Source of the DNA: Streptococcus sp. Marseille-Q6470
GTDB lineage: Bacteria; Bacillota; Bacilli; Lactobacillales; Streptococcaceae
Assembly: GCF_946902905.1 (NCBI RefSeq)
Contig: NZ_OX336385.1
Span: 1,484,501-1,548,500 of the forward strand
DNA length: 64,000 nucleotides
Reading direction: 5' to 3'
In this document: piece by piece, positions 59,904-64,000 of the stretch
Position numbering within the stretch: position 1 is the first letter of the stretch
How the letters are laid out: every line of letters begins with the position of its first letter
The notes under the pieces: model-generated
Databases searched by the model: none
What the model was told of the DNA's origin: nothing
The model's input: the letters and a program-made list of their open reading frames with translations, nothing else
Position numbers and translations under genes: made by a program

Positions 59904-59936
59904 AAAAACCTCCTAGATGTTTTCTAGGAGGTTTTT
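59904..59936. terminator. Bidirectional terminator
   Basis: AAAAACCTCCTAG at 59904-59916 pairs with CTAGGAGGTTTTT at 59924-59936. It serves the small gene on the plus strand and the Mga-type gene on the minus strand. Confidence 0.9.
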
Positions 59937-59940
59937 AAAA

Positions 59941-61416
59941 TTATAAATCTTGCATGGAAATCTTATTGAGTTCGTTGACAACTTGCAGGATAGATAGTCG
60001 GCTAATGTTCATGATTCGCTTATTATCGATTTCTTTAATATCAAAATTAGTGATAATAGCGTCATAGTCACTTTGCCTAATTTCTTCGATATTTAGGGTT
60101 TCTTTATCCCAAGTTTCATACTGGATGTTATTTGAAGTATGGAATTCGTAGAGAGATATCAAAAATTCTGGATGAGCAAAGTCATACTCACTGAGAACTA
60201 AGACTTTGACTTTCTTTTTATGTTCAAATAATTGATCTGTAAGCCCCTCTGCGTGAGTAAATAGGGTGTAAATCAGGTGAGAAAGAGCAGGTATCTTCTC
60301 CTTTTGTCCCATAATATTCTTATAGCGCATCATTTCAAAGACTGTTGCTTCATAAAAATTAGGGAAGAATTTTTTAATCTTTCCAAGTGTATAGTCTTTA
60401 TTTTGTGAAATGATCGATTCGGAGTTGATTTCTCTTCGCTCGAGTAAGGCAGTATTGTGCAAGTTCCAAATTAAAGTATCCGTATTTGAAAATTGGACGC
60501 CAAATTTTCGAGTTAAGTTGTCCAGAATGTCTCGTGCAGCATGATAGGACAAATTAACTTTTTCGTCAGATTGACGAGCAGCTAGAAAGTCTTCGACTGT
60601 GAAGAAGAGGCTAGGTTCAGCAAATGGACTGAAGATTTGATAGAGATTTTCCGGATTGATATCAATGTTAAGTCCTTGGGCCAATTCTTGTAACTGATGC
60701 TGAAAATCGGGTAGTTGGTCGAAAATAGGATTTAACCAGGAAATATTTTGTTTCGATAACTGAACGAAATATCCTCTCTTCATTCGGTGCAAATCGACTG
60801 TAGCCTGCGTTCTGATTTGGTAAAGATTTTGATATTTTGCAGGGAATTTCGCCAAATTGATGAAGAAAGAGACAAAATCATTTATATTTTCTTCCTTAAC
60901 CTCCTCAAAGGGCCAGTCCAGAAAATTATAAGCTTCGTGGAAAAATTGGGAGAAGAAAAATCGAATATCTTTTTCATCTCCAATAATAGAGATTGGGGTT
61001 ACCTTGAGCTTAAAGCGGTAAGTTCCATCAAGTGTCTTATTGATATCCGCAATTTTCTTTCTCAAAGAAGGAAGGGAAATATCCAGAAATTCGGCAAGAT
61101 GCTCATAGGTAAAGGGGCTGTCCAACAGGAAAAATGCTTTTAAAATTTGAAAATACTCAGACGTCTGTAAAAAATATTGGTAAATTCGCTCGATGCCATT
61201 ATTTTTCGTATTCACCATCATAATCCCCGCAGTTGAGTGTCGAATATCAAAATCAGGAAAGATTTCACGTAATTCTTTGATATCACTTTTAATGATGCGA
61301 GCATTGTGTCCAATGGTTTTAGATAAATCATCCAGGTAAATCCAATCAGGATTTTCAAACAAATATTCTAAAATCTTTAATTGCCTTTGCTCTTTTTGAC
61401 TGAGTAATTCTCTCAT
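59941..61416 (-). CDS. Mga-family transcriptional regulator
   Basis: A 491-residue minus-strand protein. Two N-terminal helix-turn-helix regions are visible: LDDLSKTIGHNARIIKSDIKELREIFPDF and YEHLAEFLDISLPSLRKKIADINKTL. A middle PRD-like helical part and a C-terminal EIIB-like part (VLVLSEYDF) follow. Size and layout match Mga of S. pyogenes and MgaSpn of pneumococcus, global activators of surface and metabolic genes. Regulation by phosphorylation of the PRD-like part is known for some members. Targets cannot be read from this window; neighbours are DUF1846 and glmS. Confidence 0.85.
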   Translation of the reverse strand: MRELLSQKEQRQLKILEYLFENPDWIYLDDLSKTIGHNARIIKSDIKELREIFPDFDIRHSTAGIMMVNTKNNGIERIYQYFLQTSEYFQILKAFFLLDSPFTYEHLAEFLDISLPSLRKKIADINKTLDGTYRFKLKVTPISIIGDEKDIRFFFSQFFHEAYNFLDWPFEEVKEENINDFVSFFINLAKFPAKYQNLYQIRTQATVDLHRMKRGYFVQLSKQNISWLNPIFDQLPDFQHQLQELAQGLNIDINPENLYQIFSPFAEPSLFFTVEDFLAARQSDEKVNLSYHAARDILDNLTRKFGVQFSNTDTLIWNLHNTALLERREINSESIISQNKDYTLGKIKKFFPNFYEATVFEMMRYKNIMGQKEKIPALSHLIYTLFTHAEGLTDQLFEHKKKVKVLVLSEYDFAHPEFLISLYEFHTSNNIQYETWDKETLNIEEIRQSDYDAIITNFDIKEIDNKRIMNISRLSILQVVNELNKISMQDL

Positions 61417-61499
61417 TTTTAATAAACTCCCGAAGTAATGTTAGAATAATTAGAAAAGAAGATAATTGGAGATTGTCAGAATTCTAGCATAAAAGAAAG

Positions 61500-61541
61500 T
61501 CACCCCTTAAGAGAGATTCGAAGTCTATCGAAGAGGGGTGA
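61500..61541 (-). terminator. Hairpin downstream of the DUF1846 gene
   Basis: TCACCCCT at 61500-61507 pairs with AGGGGTGA at 61534-61541 across a 26-base loop with weak inner pairing. The T tract on the minus strand is poor. Confidence 0.4.
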
Positions 61542-61573
61542 TACTTGATAAGAAGTTCTTACTAGTTTTCAAT

Positions 61574-63058
61574 CTACTTACGATATAAACGGTCGTATTG
61601 GTAGTAGGGATCAAAGGTTACGTTAATTCCTAATTTACGGAGAACATTCTTATCTTCGTCCGTTAAGATGATCGTAGAATGAGCTTCGCTACCTTTGAGA
61701 TTTCCGAGTTCTTTCATAGCACGGTCTGCATCAGGATTCTGCATAGCTGTAATTGCAAGAGCGATGAGAATCTCGTTAGAATGAAGACGTGGATTGCGAC
61801 TGCCTAAGTGATTGATTTTCAAACCTTGGATTGGTTTCACCACTTCTGGTTCAATCAATTTTGTTTCAGCATCGATGTTAGCTGACTTTTTAATAGCATT
61901 GATCACAGCAGCAGCTGTCGGACCAAAGAGTTCTGAATTCTTACCAGTGACGATTTCACCAGAAGGTAACTCAAGTGCTAGAGCTGGTCCGCCTGTTTCT
62001 TCAGCTTTTTGTCGAGCAACTGTAGCTACCTTGCGGTCTGCTGGAGTGATACCAAGGTCGTTCATGAGAAGTTCAATTTTCTTGACAGCAGATTCAGCAA
62101 CCTTTTCAGCTTTAAAATCGAGAACGGTTTGGTAGTAGCGGCGAATAATTTCTTGTTTTGATGCTTCAACTGCAGCGTCGTTATCAGTGATTGCAAAACC
62201 AACCATATTTACACCCATGTCAGTTGGAGATGCATAAGGAGATTCACCCAAGATACGTTCGAGCATACGCTTGAGAACAGGGAAAATTTCGATATCACGA
62301 TTATAGTTGACGGTAGTTTCTCCATAAGTTTGTAGATGGAATGGGTCAATCATATTGACATCGTCAAGGTCTGCAGTAGCAGCCTCATAAGCCAAGTTAA
62401 CCGGATGATGCAGTGGAAGGTTCCATACTGGGAAGGTTTCAAACTTAGCATAACCAGATTTGATGCCATTCAGTTGGTCGTGGTACATGTTAGACATACA
62501 AGTTGCCAACTTACCTGAACCAGGTCCAGGAGCAGTCACGACAATTAAATTGCGACTCGTTTTGATATAGTCGTTTTTCCCCATACCTTCAGGAGAGATG
62601 ATATGGTCCATATCTGTCGGATAACCCTTGATTGGGTAGTGGAGATAAGAGTCAATCCCATTTTTAGCTAATTGATTACGGAATGTATCTGCAGCAGGTT
62701 GACCAGCGTATTGTGTGATAACAACAGAACCAACAAAGATTCCCAATTCGTTAAATTTATCAATCAAACGAAGCACTTCTTGGTCGTAAGAAATACCCAA
62801 GTCACCACGAGCCTTTGAGTGCTCGATATTGCTAGCGTTAATGGCAATCACAACCTCGACTTGTTCTTTCAACTCTTGCAAGAGTTTGATTTTGTTATCC
62901 GGCTCATATCCAGGAAGGACACGGGCAGCGTGGAAGTCCTCCAACATCTTGCCTCCAAACTCCAAGTAGAGCTTGCCGTCAAATTGGTTGATGCGTTCCA
63001 AGATATGGTCGCGTTGCAGATTCAAATATTTTTCAGAACTAAAAGCTTGTTTTTTCAT
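61574..63058 (-). CDS. DUF1846 family protein
   Basis: A 494-residue minus-strand protein of the DUF1846 family, beginning [81 protein letters not shown] has a P-loop-like glycine stretch, and GRE-like [30 protein letters not shown] follows earlier. The fold is known from structural genomics, the function not settled. Length is normal for the family. It is divergent from dexB, with about 150 bases between them. Confidence 0.88.
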   Translation of the reverse strand: MKKQAFSSEKYLNLQRDHILERINQFDGKLYLEFGGKMLEDFHAARVLPGYEPDNKIKLLQELKEQVEVVIAINASNIEHSKARGDLGISYDQEVLRLIDKFNELGIFVGSVVITQYAGQPAADTFRNQLAKNGIDSYLHYPIKGYPTDMDHIISPEGMGKNDYIKTSRNLIVVTAPGPGSGKLATCMSNMYHDQLNGIKSGYAKFETFPVWNLPLHHPVNLAYEAATADLDDVNMIDPFHLQTYGETTVNYNRDIEIFPVLKRMLERILGESPYASPTDMGVNMVGFAITDNDAAVEASKQEIIRRYYQTVLDFKAEKVAESAVKKIELLMNDLGITPADRKVATVARQKAEETGGPALALELPSGEIVTGKNSELFGPTAAAVINAIKKSANIDAETKLIEPEVVKPIQGLKINHLGSRNPRLHSNEILIALAITAMQNPDADRAMKELGNLKGSEAHSTIILTDEDKNVLRKLGINVTFDPYYQYDRLYRK

Positions 63059-63137
63059 TTTTTTACCTCTGTTTTCTATTATATAAAAAAAATAGAAGAT
63101 AAGAAACTAGAGAGTCACAAAAGTAAGAAAAAAAGAT

Positions 63138-63178
63138 AAAGCAAACGCTTGCATAAAATTATGAAAAGCGCTATCATA
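63138..63178 (+). promoter_or_regulatory. dexB promoter with cre-like elements
   Basis: TTGCAT at 63150-63155, 17-base spacer, TATCAT at 63173-63178. AGCAAACGCTTGCA at 63141-63154 and TGAAAAGCGCTATCA at 63162-63176 are cre-like, one on each promoter box, so CcpA control is likely. Confidence 0.65.
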
Positions 63179-63202
63179 GACCATAGATTATTAAAATAAT
63201 GA

Positions 63203-64000
<798 letters not shown>

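Overview
The window reads as Streptococcus of the mitis group (S. mitis, S. oralis or S. infantis-like). The secA-aroF/aroG-acpS-alr-recG run, the nan (sialic acid) locus and the nanR-pbp2b-recR-ddl-murF run follow the gene order I know from S. pneumoniae. PBP2b has 680 residues and SecA 837, as in pneumococcus. Long surface proteins carry YSIRK-type signals and LPXTG anchors. The species call is by eye.

Region by region. (1) 1-6300: a defence island with the 3' end of a type III modification gene, its restriction helicase-nuclease, a frameshifted AlbA_2/Schlafen-like gene, a two-TM SLATT protein and a CD-NTase (SMODS-type) enzyme. The last two look like a minimal CBASS module. (2) 6.5-16.4 kb: core genes (TPM protein, LemA, SecA, two tandem DAHP synthases, AcpS, Alr, RecG). 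(3) 16.5-29.4 kb: the sialic acid locus. It holds an acetyl esterase, sialidase NanA, epimerase NanE, ABC transporter SatABC without its own ATPase, a YhcH protein, a DUF624 protein, sialate lyase and a ROK kinase. Four promoters share a 14-bp dyad 69-70 bp upstream of the -35 box, most overlapping or near CcpA cre-like sites. I propose the dyad as the NanR operator. (4) 29.7-37.0 kb: a 2431-residue wall-anchored protein joining a trypsin-like protease, a GH29 fucosidase and a repeat-rich stalk, placed between nanK and nanR. (5) 37.1-45.9 kb: NanR, PBP2b, RecR, Ddl, MurF, a Nudix protein, a TIGR02206-type membrane protein and rplM-rpsI with a leader RNA.

(6) 45.9-53.4 kb: two accessory segments bounded by three direct copies of the last ~50 bp of rpsI. 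The first carries K+ channel-like genes and a DUF389 protein. The second carries a malolactic cassette (mleR, XRE regulator, malolactic enzyme, MleP-like carrier). This layout looks like accretion of integrative elements at the rpsI 3' end, now without integrases. (7) 53.6-64 kb: a lipid- or membrane-anchored DUF6287-like protein, an S24 repressor with a UmuC-type polymerase and two small genes, glmS, a small membrane-anchored protein, an Mga-family regulator, a DUF1846 protein and the start of dexB.

How parts fit together: NanA, the esterase and the fucosidase protein would release host-glycan sugars at the surface. SatABC imports sialic acid, and NanL, NanK and NanE channel it to GlcNAc-6-P. 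NanR and CcpA would control the locus. No tRNA, rRNA, CRISPR array or intact insertion sequence was seen.
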